12,923 nt of DNA from contig DAOUCU010000023.1 of NCBI GenBank assembly GCA_034431935.1, positions 1-12,923 of the forward strand, written 5' to 3'. Origin of the DNA: JBFMDU01 sp034431935 (GTDB lineage Bacteria; Chloroflexota; Dehalococcoidia; GIF9; JBFMDU01). Positions 1-7,966 of this stretch are shown piece after piece. The stretch's first letter is position 1; each line of letters opens with the position of its first letter. The notes beneath the pieces were generated by a model that had not been told where the DNA came from, did not search any database, and worked only from the letters and a program-made list of their open reading frames with translations. The position numbers and the translations under genes are program-made.

Positions 1-1616
1 GGGTGTTTACCGGTATCTGTCTTTTCTTCGGTGCTTATCCGCTGGTGGCGAGCTATCTGCCGGGGCCGCTTTACGGGGTCGGACTCACCTTTCCCAAACT
101 GATCGGACAATTTGCCTACAGTACAAACGGCATCATCGGCCTGCCAGCGCAGGTAAACGGTGACCTTGTCATTGGTTATCTCTTTTTCTCTGGCATTATG
201 GCGGCCAGCGGCACGGGCAAGTTCTTCCTTGACCTTGCCATGGCGCTAATGGGTAGATTCCGCGGGGGGCCGGCCAAAGTCGCCGTTGTCGCCAGCGCTC
301 TATTTGGTAGTTTAAGCGGCAGCGGCGTGGCCAACCTGGCATTCACCGGCAGCGTTACCATCCCCGCGATGAAGAAACTGGGGTATCCTCCCCACTACGC
401 CGGAGCAATCGAAGCCTGCGCCTCCACCGGGTCGGCAGTCACACCTCCGGTTATGGGCACAATTGCCTTTGTCATGGCCATTCTGACCGGTATTGATTAC
501 TCCATCATTGTAATAGCCGCGGCGATTCCGGCGTTGCTGTACTACTTCGGCCTTCTCATCCAGGTTGACGGCTACGCGGCCAGGACCGGGCTATCCGGTA
601 TGAGAAAAGAAGACTTACCTGACATAAAGGGTACTCTCAACACGGGATGGATTATTATCGTTGCCCTTGGTTTCCTGGTATGGGCGCTGGTAGCCAAGCG
701 ATGGACGGCTCAGGGGCCGATCTACACCGCCTTCATCCTGATAGTCTATTCTGCCATCGCCGGTCTGCTATGGTGGTTGCGGGATAAAGGAAGGGGAGCC
801 TCATTCTTCGGGTCTGGTACGGGGCGATTTCTGCTTACGGCTTTCTCAGCCGAGCATCGTATGACAAAGAAGAAAGCCGTTGACATGATGGGACAATCAG
901 GCGGATTAATGGCCTGGATGGTCGCTATTCTCCTGCCGGTCGGTCTAATTATCTTGGGGCTTAACACTACAGGCACCATAGGTTCGCTAATCTCCCGTAT
1001 TGTGCTGCTGGGTGAGGCAAACTCATTTCTCATTCTTATCGTAACGTTTATAGCTTGCTACCTTATGGGCATGGTCGGGCTTGCCCTTATACCATACATC
1101 TTCCTGGGCGTGACGATGGCGCCAGCCGTTGTTAACAACGCCGGCCTTGACATCATCGCTGTTCATCTCTTTCTGGTTTACTGCACTCTCATTTCCGCCA
1201 TATCGCCGCCGGTGGCACTGATGGCCTTCGTTGGAGCATCTCTGGCCGGGGCGCCGCCCATGAAGACAGCCTTCATGGCCATGCGGCTTGGAATAGTGCT
1301 CATCTTTGTACCGTTCTTCTTTGTTTACAGCCCGGCTCTTCTTTTCAGAGGGCCTGTATTTGACCTGATTTGGCTGTTACCGCAGGTGCTGGTGGGAATA
1401 TGGATATTGACGTCGGGGCTTGAAGGTTACCTGCTGAAGATTGGTGAACTGCCGGCGTGGGCACGGCCGTTACTGGTCGTTGGCGGTTTTCTCCTTGCCA
1501 TGCCATGGTGGGCCTTCCTGTCCGCGACCATTGGGGTCGGCATAATAGTGCCTACCCTGGTTCTTGTACTCTTGTCCCGCAGGATAAGGCGGGCTTCGCC
1601 TCCTGCGTCAGCCTGA
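1..1616 (+). CDS. TRAP transporter fused permease (DctM-like), 5' truncated by window edge
   Basis: This is the C-terminal part of an integral-membrane permease of the tripartite ATP-independent periplasmic (TRAP) family, fused (4TM-12TM) type. Such permeases use an ion gradient to import organic acids captured by a separate binding protein, usually of the TAXI type. The frame is open to the left edge; the GTG at 3 is probably internal because family members are usually longer than the 537 residues seen. Counting from that GTG, there are more than a dozen hydrophobic segments. The DctM-like signature is clear: SGSGVAN at 105-111, TGS at 115-117, and a Gly/Pro-rich re-entrant segment ACASTGSAVTPPVMG at 138-152. 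The protein ends in a basic cytoplasmic tail after a last hydrophobic stretch (about 490-525). No binding-protein gene is visible; it may lie upstream. An intrinsic terminator follows the stop. The substrate cannot be told from sequence. Confidence 0.9.
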   Translation, partial: VFTGICLFFGAYPLVASYLPGPLYGVGLTFPKLIGQFAYSTNGIIGLPAQVNGDLVIGYLFFSGIMAASGTGKFFLDLAMALMGRFRGGPAKVAVVASALFGSLSGSGVANLAFTGSVTIPAMKKLGYPPHYAGAIEACASTGSAVTPPVMGTIAFVMAILTGIDYSIIVIAAAIPALLYYFGLLIQVDGYAARTGLSGMRKEDLPDIKGTLNTGWIIIVALGFLVWALVAKRWTAQGPIYTAFILIVYSAIAGLLWWLRDKGRGASFFGSGTGRFLLTAFSAEHRMTKKKAVDMMGQSGGLMAWMVAILLPVGLIILGLNTTGTIGSLISRIVLLGEANSFLILIVTFIACYLMGMVGLALIPYIFLGVTMAPAVVNNAGLDIIAVHLFLVYCTLISAISPPVALMAFVGASLAGAPPMKTAFMAMRLGIVLIFVPFFFVYSPALLFRGPVFDLIWLLPQVLVGIWILTSGLEGYLLKIGELPAWARPLLVVGGFLLAMPWWAFLSATIGVGIIVPTLVLVLLSRRIRRASPPASA

Positions 1617-1637
1617 GCAGTCAATTGTTGTATGGCA

Positions 1638-1667
1638 AAGAAGGGGCTTCGAAGCCTCTTCTTTTTT
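1638..1667 (+). terminator. Rho-independent terminator after the TRAP permease
   Basis: A near-perfect hairpin has arms 1638-1650 (AAGAAGGGGCTTC) and 1651-1663 (GAAGCCTCTTCTT), with one G-U pair and a small loop around TTCG/TCGA. It ends in six Ts (1662-1667). It starts 21 nt after the permease stop and separates that gene from the next plus-strand cluster. Confidence 0.85.
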
Positions 1668-1710
1668 AGCCGTTGACTGGATAGACACTTATGGCTGGCG
1701 GTCAGGTTCC

Positions 1711-2571
1711 GTGAGGGCTATAATGCCAGCTGTGACAAGAAATCTTCTTTTCGGACCTGGAGGCATTCCGAATAGTTCGCCACAGGATACGACAACATCC
1801 GGTATAGCCCGTGTGGCGGAGCTCGGGCTTGGTTGTATGGAGGTCGAGTTCGTTCAGGGGGTCAGAATGGGACCGGCAGGCGCCAGGGAAGTGGGGATGG
1901 CCGCGGCAGGTGCTGAGATTGCGCTGAGCGCTCATGGTCCGTACTACATCAATTTGAATGCCAGAGAACCGGAGAAGGTCGAGGCCAGCCGCCAGCGGAT
2001 TCTGCAGACGGCACGGGTAACCGGGTTGTTTGGCGGCCGCAGTGCCGTGTTCCATGCCGCTTTCATGTTCGATGACCCGCCGGAGAAGGTTTTCCGTACT
2101 GTTAAGCGCGAGCTTAAGGACCTGGTCGCGATCATCAAGGATGAAGGAAACGATGTTGTCTTGAGACCGGAAGTGACGGGCAAGCCGTCGCAGTTTGGAA
2201 CTGTGGAGGAATTGGTCGAGCTCGCCGCCGAAATCAATGGTGTTCTACCGTGCATCGATTTTGCCCACTGGCACGCTCGCACCGGAAAATGTAATACCTA
2301 TGAGGAGTTTGTTGGTGTCTTGAGGCAGGTAGAACGTGCTCTCGGGAAAGAGGCGCTGGACAACATGCATTTTCACGTGTCCGGGATTGAGTACGGCAGG
2401 CACGGTGAAATCAGGCATCTTAATCTGCAAGACCCGAAGTCTGACCTGAACTATGTTGAATTGATGCGGGCGTTCAAGGAACTCGGTATTAATGGTCTGG
2501 TAGTCTGCGAAAGTCCAAACCTTGAGGATGATGCGGCACTGTTGCAAAGAACATACGAGTCATTGAAGTGA
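1711..2571 (+). CDS. Endonuclease IV-like TIM-barrel metalloprotein (AP endonuclease family 2 fold)
   Basis: A 286-residue protein (E. coli Nfo is about 285) of the xylose-isomerase-like / AP endonuclease 2 TIM-barrel superfamily. Nfo cleaves DNA at abasic sites with three zinc ions. The metal-ligand pattern is largely kept: H75 (SAHGPYY), H115 (AVFHAAF), E154 (RPEVTG), D183 and H186 (CIDFAHWH), H222 (HFHVSG), H236 (RHLNL) and E267 (VCESP). The Nfo DxH ligand pair appears here as IRH, so the aspartate is not obviously present, although E233 is close. The GTG at 1711 is the longest start. ATG at 1723 is at least as likely, because GAGGG (1713-1717) lies 5 nt before it. The gene is 48 nt upstream of pepA on the same strand. 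Family is confident; DNA repair versus another phosphoester or sugar role is not settled. Confidence 0.8.
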   Translation: MRAIMPAVTRNLLFGPGGIPNSSPQDTTTSGIARVAELGLGCMEVEFVQGVRMGPAGAREVGMAAAGAEIALSAHGPYYINLNAREPEKVEASRQRILQTARVTGLFGGRSAVFHAAFMFDDPPEKVFRTVKRELKDLVAIIKDEGNDVVLRPEVTGKPSQFGTVEELVELAAEINGVLPCIDFAHWHARTGKCNTYEEFVGVLRQVERALGKEALDNMHFHVSGIEYGRHGEIRHLNLQDPKSDLNYVELMRAFKELGINGLVVCESPNLEDDAALLQRTYESLK

Positions 2572-2619
2572 CAAGGTTGGCTGGAATAGCCAGATAACGA
2601 TTGTTCGTGGAGGAATGAT

Positions 2620-4125
2620 TTGCAGGTTAAGCTATTTGCGGGGGAGATTCCTGGAGCTCCAGTTGATACTGTTGCCGTGGGTGTATTAGAAGGAGCCGTC
2701 GAACTTACTGGGGGAGCGCTGGCTGTGGACAGAGCGATGGGTGGAGTTATCTCTCAGATGGTCAAGTCTGGTGAAGTTAGCGGCAAGCAGGGCGACTTTG
2801 TCCTTTTATATACCCTCGGGAGGCTTGCTGTATCCAGGATTGTGATTATCGGTCTCGGTAAGCCGGGGGAATTGACTGTCGAGAAGTTAAGACGGATTGC
2901 CGGTGAGGCAGGAAGGTTTCTGCGCCGTGTGAAAGCACGGAAAGCAGCCGTGGAAGCTTTTGGAGCAGGAGTGAATGGTATTTCCCATGAATCAGCCGGA
3001 CAGGCGATTGTTGAAGGTATTATTATGGGCCTGTACGCTTTCCGTAAGTATCTGGCTAAACAGCCGGACGACAGGACTATTGATGAATTGCTGGTGGTCG
3101 AGGCGGACCCGGTGAAGGCTGTCGATGTGGAGAGGGGTCTACGTCTAGGAGGGGTTGTCGGCGAGGCTGTAAATGCGGCCCGCGACATGGTCAATGAACC
3201 GGCTAACCGTATGACGCCGTCAGATATGGCTGAAATTGCCAGGATGCTGGCCAGGCAACATGGGCTGGAATGTACGGTATTGGAGCGTGAGCAGATGGCC
3301 AGTCTGGGCATGGGAGCCTTGCTCGGTGTTGCCCAGGGGAGCAGTCAGGCGCCCAAGTTCATTGTCTTGAGTTACAGAGGCGCGCCGGGTTCGTCCCGGG
3401 TGATGGGATGGCTTGGTAAGGCAATCACCTTCGACTCCGGGGGCATTTCGCTGAAGCCATCAGAGGGATTGGAATTGATGAAGGGCGATATGTCCGGCGG
3501 TGCCGCGGTGATGAATGCTGTAGCCGCTATATCACAGTTGAAGCTGAAAGTGAATGTGACTGTCGTAGTGCCGGCAACGGAGAACATGCCAGGCGGCCGG
3601 GCACAGAGGCCGGGAGATGTGGTCAAAGCAATGAATGGCAAGACGATAGAAGTAGTCAACACCGACGCTGAAGGCCGCTTGATACTGGCGGACGCACTTT
3701 GCTACGCTGTAAAGGAGGGGCTATCGCCGCTGGTCGACCTGGCCACGTTGACCGGGGCTTGCCATGTAGCTCTGGGTGAGTTCTGCAGTGGACTTTTTAG
3801 TAACGATGAGTCGTGGCAGAAAAGGGTCAAAGAGGCAGGCGAAGCTTCAGGCGAATGTCTCTGGCCGATGCCTATGTTTGATGACTATGCCGAGCAAATC
3901 AAAAGTACGGTCGCGGATGTCAAGAACTCCGGTGGGAGGTGGGGTGGTGCCATCACCGCTGCCAAGTTTCTGGCCGAGTTTGCTGGCAAAACGCCGTGGG
4001 CGCACATTGATATTGCGGGCACAGCCCAGACGGATAAGGAGCGCGGCTATTTGGTAAAGGGCGCCACGGGTGTCGGTGTGCGCGTCCTTGTGAGTCTGGC
4101 GCAATCGGTGGCGGGCGAAGTTTGA
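2620..4125 (+). CDS. pepA: Leucyl aminopeptidase (M17 family cytosol aminopeptidase)
   Basis: A 501-residue M17 metallo-aminopeptidase, which removes N-terminal residues from peptides in the cytoplasm, normally as a hexamer with two metal ions per subunit. The less conserved N-terminal macro-like domain covers about 1-165; the catalytic domain follows. By motif alignment to E. coli PepA, metal ligands are K267 and D272 (GKAITFD), D290 (MKGDM), D349 and E351; catalytic residues are K279 (SLKP) and R353, in the M17 signature NTDAEGRL (347-354). All are present, so the enzyme should be active. The start is TTG at 2620: GGAGG (2609-2613) sits 6 nt before it, while the nearby ATG at 2615 is in another frame. 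The gene is 46 nt upstream of the MBL-fold hydrolase gene, probably in one operon. Likely role is peptide turnover. Confidence 0.95.
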   Translation: MQVKLFAGEIPGAPVDTVAVGVLEGAVELTGGALAVDRAMGGVISQMVKSGEVSGKQGDFVLLYTLGRLAVSRIVIIGLGKPGELTVEKLRRIAGEAGRFLRRVKARKAAVEAFGAGVNGISHESAGQAIVEGIIMGLYAFRKYLAKQPDDRTIDELLVVEADPVKAVDVERGLRLGGVVGEAVNAARDMVNEPANRMTPSDMAEIARMLARQHGLECTVLEREQMASLGMGALLGVAQGSSQAPKFIVLSYRGAPGSSRVMGWLGKAITFDSGGISLKPSEGLELMKGDMSGGAAVMNAVAAISQLKLKVNVTVVVPATENMPGGRAQRPGDVVKAMNGKTIEVVNTDAEGRLILADALCYAVKEGLSPLVDLATLTGACHVALGEFCSGLFSNDESWQKRVKEAGEASGECLWPMPMFDDYAEQIKSTVADVKNSGGRWGGAITAAKFLAEFAGKTPWAHIDIAGTAQTDKERGYLVKGATGVGVRVLVSLAQSVAGEV

Positions 4126-4171
4126 CGGGTTACGAGGCGGATATTCATAGTGCCGGGAAAGGAGCGGAAGG

Positions 4172-4813
4172 ATGAAAATCAGGTGGCTTGGGCACGCGTG
4201 CTTTCTTATCACCTCGTCTGACGGATTGAGGGTAATGACCGACCCGTATACTCCGGGTGGCGAGCTTCGTTATGCTCCCATTAGAGAGACAGCGGACATT
4301 GTGACAGTAAGTCACGGTCACTTTGACCATGGAAATGTTGGTGCTGTTGGTGGGAAACCGGAAGTATTGAGGCAATCAGGAACGGTACGTGGTATCCGGT
4401 TCTCGGCCGTCGAAACGTTCCATGATGGAGAGCTCGGGCGCCAGCGGGGGCGTAATACCGTGTTCCTTTTCGTTTTGGACGGAATCAGGCTTGCTCATTT
4501 TGGAGACCTGGGACACGAGCTATCCTCCCAGCAGTTGGAGCAGGTTGGTGCAATTGATGTAGCCATGGTGCCGGTTGGCGGCTACTATACCATCGGGCCG
4601 GGTGAAGCCTGGGAACTTTGCCAGCAGGTGAAGGCCAGGGTCATCCTGCCGATGCATTACCGGACGGCCAAAGTCGGCATGCCGATAGCTCCCATTGACG
4701 ACTTCATTCGTGGCAGGAGTGGGGTAAGGAAGCTGGAGGTCAGTGAGGTTGAACTGGTACGCGAGCGCCTGCCTCAAGCAACCGAGATAATTGTTCTCAA
4801 GTCAGCACTCTAG
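4172..4813 (+). CDS. Metal-dependent hydrolase, UPF0173 type (metallo-beta-lactamase fold)
   Basis: A 213-residue cytoplasmic MBL-fold protein resembling the UPF0173 / YtkL-UlaG-like group. The starting strand MKIRWLGHACFLI and the metal-binding HxHxDH motif (H48, H50, D52, H53 in SHGHFDH) are clear. Further metal-site candidates are H84 (ETFHD), H109 and D112 (HFGDLGH), and H162 (PMHYRT), giving a complete dinuclear site. The length is usual for a single-domain member. ATG 4172 is preceded by AAGGAG (4159-4164) with 7 nt spacing. It is the last plus-strand gene here and converges with the UbiD gene across only 16 nt (4814-4829), where no convincing hairpin terminator is seen. The natural substrate of the family is mostly unknown, so no specific reaction is assigned. 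Confidence 0.85.
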   Translation: MKIRWLGHACFLITSSDGLRVMTDPYTPGGELRYAPIRETADIVTVSHGHFDHGNVGAVGGKPEVLRQSGTVRGIRFSAVETFHDGELGRQRGRNTVFLFVLDGIRLAHFGDLGHELSSQQLEQVGAIDVAMVPVGGYYTIGPGEAWELCQQVKARVILPMHYRTAKVGMPIAPIDDFIRGRSGVRKLEVSEVELVRERLPQATEIIVLKSAL

Positions 4814-4829
4814 GGTCGGACTTGTCCAT

Positions 4830-6266
4830 TTAGCGAAAGAGATGCGCCCACTTCTCACGCACCCTACTTAGAGCGGCTGCATCTGATCTGATCGACGGCG
4901 GGTATTTCCTGATAAGGTGATAGGGACGACAGGCATTGATGATTGCCCGTGACTCTTCAAACTGCCCGCTTTCTTTGTAATGAAGCGGTATGGCAGGATT
5001 GGCCGATGAGCCGTAGCAACCCCTGATGATGTCGATTGATGTAGCGGGGTCAGTCCTGGTGCTGACGGCCCAGATGACCTCTGACATGTTGGCCGGGTCG
5101 ATGTCATCGTCGACCAGGATGACATAGCGGCATCCGATGCGTGTTGCACTCGAACCGGCCGCGATAAGGCCAGCGTGTTTAGCATGTCCGCTGTAGCTTT
5201 GTTTGATAGCTATGACTACCATGCCATGAATGCTGGCCTCTTCAACTACCCAGACTCCTGTGATATTGCCGACTTCTCTATCAAGCTCGTCCCATAGTGA
5301 AGCGGCTTTTTGCAGATGTCTTCCGAGGGTCCAGACGCTCGGAAGAATTGACGGCGGGTTGCCCTGAAGGATGGGGTTTGTCCGGTGTGTGATGGCTTTT
5401 ACCTTGAAAACCGGTAGCGCTGTCAAACCTCCAGCGTAGTAGCCGGCCCACTCGCCGAATGGCCCTTCAGTGATGGTTTCAACCTCTGGAGATAATATCT
5501 CGCCTTCAAGTACAATTTCTGCCGAGGCGGGTACGGGTAAGTCGGTATAGACGCCTCTGGTTACTCTCACTGGCTCTCCGGCAAGACCGCCGGCAAGGTC
5601 GTACTCCGAGACTCCCCATTGCTTGCCTTCCCAGGCGGCGGCGGCCCAGAGGATTGGCTCGGGACTAACGGCGACGGCAACGGGGCATGGTTCCCCTTTT
5701 GCCCAATACCTCTTTTGAATTTCCCGGCCGTGGTGGCCGGTCATTATCATGATGGTGGCCTTATCTTTGCTGTGCGCCTGGACCCGATACACTGAGACGT
5801 TTACCCAGCCATCCTGCGGATCACGCATAATGCATACGGCGCCAGTCCCTATATAGCGCCCGCCGTCGAGCGCATGCCACCTGGGCACAGGGAACTTGAA
5901 CAGGTCGACATCAGCGCCTTTGAGGATATTCTCCCTGACCGGTCCAGACTCTACTGACACCGGTGGAATGCGCTTGATACTTCCAGCAATTTTGCTCTTG
6001 AAAGCTTTGACCAATTCAACCCCCCTCAGGTCGGGAGGTAGTCCGAGTGCTATGGCTGTCCGGTACGGCGAGGCGAAGACGTTAAGAGCGACACGATAAC
6101 CGGGGGGATACCCGGGGACTTTATCAAACAGCAGGAGCGGGCGAAATGACATGGACTCCTGTATCTCGCCAATTTGGCCCATTTCAAGGTCCCAGTGTGC
6201 TCCCTCAACTACCTGCACCTCGCCACGGTGTCGTGCCTTCTCGATGAACATCCTCAGGTCGTCCAT
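4830..6266 (-). CDS. UbiD-family (prenylated-FMN) decarboxylase
   Basis: A 478-residue member of the UbiD superfamily, which reversibly decarboxylates aromatic or alpha,beta-unsaturated acids with prenylated FMN made by UbiX. Spacing matches fungal Fdc1: N156, H179 and E221 fit the metal/prFMN phosphate site, and R161 (SVYR), E267 and E272 (EGPFGE) fit the Arg-Glu-Glu catalytic triad. All are present, so it is probably active. Substrate cannot be read from sequence: family members act on 4-hydroxy-3-polyprenylbenzoate, phenolic acids, cinnamic-type acids and others. No ubiX-like gene is in the window. ATG at 6266 has a GGAGGG ribosome site (complement of 6272-6277) 5 nt upstream. It is the distal gene of the rny-ymdB-PHP-ubiD run, 73 nt after the PHP gene, and may have its own promoter. 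Confidence 0.92.
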   Translation of the reverse strand: MDDLRMFIEKARHRGEVQVVEGAHWDLEMGQIGEIQESMSFRPLLLFDKVPGYPPGYRVALNVFASPYRTAIALGLPPDLRGVELVKAFKSKIAGSIKRIPPVSVESGPVRENILKGADVDLFKFPVPRWHALDGGRYIGTGAVCIMRDPQDGWVNVSVYRVQAHSKDKATIMIMTGHHGREIQKRYWAKGEPCPVAVAVSPEPILWAAAAWEGKQWGVSEYDLAGGLAGEPVRVTRGVYTDLPVPASAEIVLEGEILSPEVETITEGPFGEWAGYYAGGLTALPVFKVKAITHRTNPILQGNPPSILPSVWTLGRHLQKAASLWDELDREVGNITGVWVVEEASIHGMVVIAIKQSYSGHAKHAGLIAAGSSATRIGCRYVILVDDDIDPANMSEVIWAVSTRTDPATSIDIIRGCYGSSANPAIPLHYKESGQFEESRAIINACRPYHLIRKYPPSIRSDAAALSRVREKWAHLFR

Positions 6267-6287
6267 ATGAACCCTCCGATGCCTGTT

Positions 6288-6315
6288 AGTATACTACGGG
6301 GAGGCCTGGTCTGAA
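6288..6315 (-). promoter_or_regulatory. Possible promoter for the UbiD gene, overlapping a 10-bp palindrome
   Basis: On the minus strand, TATACT (complement of 6288-6293) has TTCAGA (complement of 6310-6315) 16 nt upstream, matching TTGACA at four of six positions. The -10 overlaps the perfect palindrome TAGTATACTA (6287-6296), which could be an operator or chance. The predicted start would lie about 15 nt before the UbiD gene's ATG. Motif evidence only. Confidence 0.35.
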
Positions 6316-6339
6316 CGGGTATCTGTTACTTATCGGGGG

Positions 6340-7173
6340 TCAGTTCAGACTCTTGCCGGCAAGGGCGAAAAGTTCTCTGGCACAACTTTCGGGGACGTTG
6401 GGTTGTCCGAGTTCACCACCTGCTTCGCCACCAATGCCGTGAAAGTCGCTCCCTCCGGTTACCAGCAGTCTGTGCCGGGAAGCTGTGCCAAGCAGACTGG
6501 AGATAACCTCTGGTCCGTAATCATCATAGTAGGCTTCTAGCCCCACCAGTCCGGCGGTCTTGAGTTGCCTGATAAAATTGTCCAGGTCGGGAACGTCGGC
6601 GGGATGAGCAAGTACCGGCAGACCGTCAGCTTTGACGATGAGCTTAACAGCGTCAATGGGGGTAATTTTCTCACGCTCGACATAAGCTGGCCCATTGCGG
6701 CCGATGTAGCGGTCGAAGGCGTCCCGGAATGAGGACACATGACCGGCTTCGACAAGGGCTTGCGCTACGTGGGGCCGTCCGACTGAGCCGGAGCCGGCGA
6801 TTTCCTGAACGCGCTCCCATCTAATATCCATACCCAGTGCCTGTAATTTCGCCACCATCCTGGATCCGCGTTCACGGCGGGAATCTCGCAGACGGTCGAG
6901 TTCGGCATTTAGCTGGGCGCTGTGGCAATCGATGAAGTAGCCGAGGATATGGAGTTCGCCATCAGTGACATCGCAGTTAATCTCTACGCCGGGTACTACA
7001 ATGACGGATGGGTGTCTTTTTGCGGCCTCAAGAGCCAACGGGATGCCGGCAACACTATCGTGGTCTGTGATGCCCAAAACGTTAATACCCAGCCGCGTTG
7101 CAGAATCTACAAGCTGTTCTGGAGTAAGCTTGCCATCGGAGGCGGTGGTATGAGTGTGCAGGTCGATTTTCAC
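6340..7173 (-). CDS. PHP-domain metal-dependent phosphoesterase (COG0613 / YciV type)
   Basis: A 277-residue PHP (polymerase and histidinol phosphatase) domain protein of the COG0613 group. E. coli YciV (RNase AM) in this group is a 5'-3' exonuclease on short RNA; other members hydrolyse nucleotide 3',5'-bisphosphates. Metal motifs are in place: HTHTTASDG near the N-terminus, ITDHDS, a glutamate in PGVEINC, a histidine in LAHPAD, and the late GSDFHG motif. The start is GTG at 7171-7173, 6 nt after the ymdB stop, with TGAGG overlapping that stop as a ribosome site, so translation is probably coupled. Its place directly behind rny and ymdB suggests a role in RNA or nucleotide turnover. That is inference from neighbours plus family, not shown directly. 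Confidence 0.87.
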   Translation of the reverse strand: MKIDLHTHTTASDGKLTPEQLVDSATRLGINVLGITDHDSVAGIPLALEAAKRHPSVIVVPGVEINCDVTDGELHILGYFIDCHSAQLNAELDRLRDSRRERGSRMVAKLQALGMDIRWERVQEIAGSGSVGRPHVAQALVEAGHVSSFRDAFDRYIGRNGPAYVEREKITPIDAVKLIVKADGLPVLAHPADVPDLDNFIRQLKTAGLVGLEAYYDDYGPEVISSLLGTASRHRLLVTGGSDFHGIGGEAGGELGQPNVPESCARELFALAGKSLN

Positions 7174-7179
7174 GCGGCC

Positions 7180-7947
7180 TCAGTCGACCTCGCGGTATAC
7201 GCGCTCAACCCGGGTTGATTTCAGCGTCGTTTCGTCAATTTCCACGAGTACTGCGCTTAAGCCAGTTCTGCCCTTGGCTACCGTTATACGGTGGGGAAGC
7301 CGGGTGAGGAAACCTTTAATAACTGACTCGACGTCGTTGCCAATTACTGAGTCGATGGGGCCGACCATGCCTATATCCGTCATATACGCTGTTCCCAAGG
7401 GAAGGATTGTGAGGTCGGTGGTGGCGACGTGAGTGTGAGTGCCGAGTACAGCGCTGACACGCCCATCGAGATACCGACCCATGGCGATTTTTTCGGAAGT
7501 GGCCTCGGCGTGGAAATCGACGATAATCGGGAGATGTCTTTCGGCAAGCTGGGGCAGGAGCTGGTCAATGCCGCGGAAGGGACAATCGTAGTTACCGATA
7601 AAAGTACGGCCCATCAGGTTGATGACAATAGCTTTTTCAGTAACAATGACACCACGTCCGGGAGCCCCCGGAGGATAGTTCAGTGGACGAAGGATAGGCA
7701 GGGGACCGTCGAGATGGGCGATGATCTCCTTCTGTGCCCAGACGTGGTTGCCGGTAGTAATGACATCAACCCCGGCGGAGAGAAGTTCCTGAGCCGTTTC
7801 CGGGGTAATACCCGCTCCGTGGGCGGCGTTTTCGCCGTTACAAACAACGAAATCAAGCAAGTAATCAACACGCAAGCCTGGCAGAAGTTGCTGGACAGCT
7901 TTCCTGCCGGGCTTACCGACAACATCACCTATAATCAGGGTTCGCAA
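7180..7947 (-). CDS. ymdB: YmdB-like metallophosphoesterase (TIGR00282 family)
   Basis: A 255-residue calcineurin-like phosphoesterase of the TIGR00282 / YmdB family. B. subtilis YmdB is a 2',3'-cyclic nucleotide phosphodiesterase affecting biofilm and motility gene expression and is encoded next to rny, the same order as here. Ligand motifs are complete: D8 (GDVVGKPG), E39-N40 (NGEN), N67-H68 (GNH), H146 (DFHAEAT), H171 and H173 (GTHTHV). The start is TTG at 7945-7947; GAGGAAGG lies about 5 nt upstream, and this start places the GD motif at residues 7-8 as in family members. It begins 19 nt after the rny stop and ends 6 nt before the PHP gene, so all three are probably one transcript. Cytoplasmic, no signal peptide seen. 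Confidence 0.92.
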   Translation of the reverse strand: MRTLIIGDVVGKPGRKAVQQLLPGLRVDYLLDFVVCNGENAAHGAGITPETAQELLSAGVDVITTGNHVWAQKEIIAHLDGPLPILRPLNYPPGAPGRGVIVTEKAIVINLMGRTFIGNYDCPFRGIDQLLPQLAERHLPIIVDFHAEATSEKIAMGRYLDGRVSAVLGTHTHVATTDLTILPLGTAYMTDIGMVGPIDSVIGNDVESVIKGFLTRLPHRITVAKGRTGLSAVLVEIDETTLKSTRVERVYREVD

Positions 7948-7966
7948 GAGGGCCTTCCTCAGCTAG

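Noticed and set aside
1673..1701. TTGACT upstream of the TIM-barrel gene as a promoter
   Set aside because: No acceptable -10 box occurs at 16-18 nt spacing.
2578..2595. Short hairpin TGGCT-GGAAT-AGCCA between the TIM-barrel gene and pepA
   Set aside because: Five-pair stem without a T-run; no sign of function, and the genes probably read through.
4818..4827. GGAC-TT-GTCC between the convergent MBL-fold and UbiD genes as a bidirectional terminator
   Set aside because: Two-base loop and four-pair stem; not stable enough to call.
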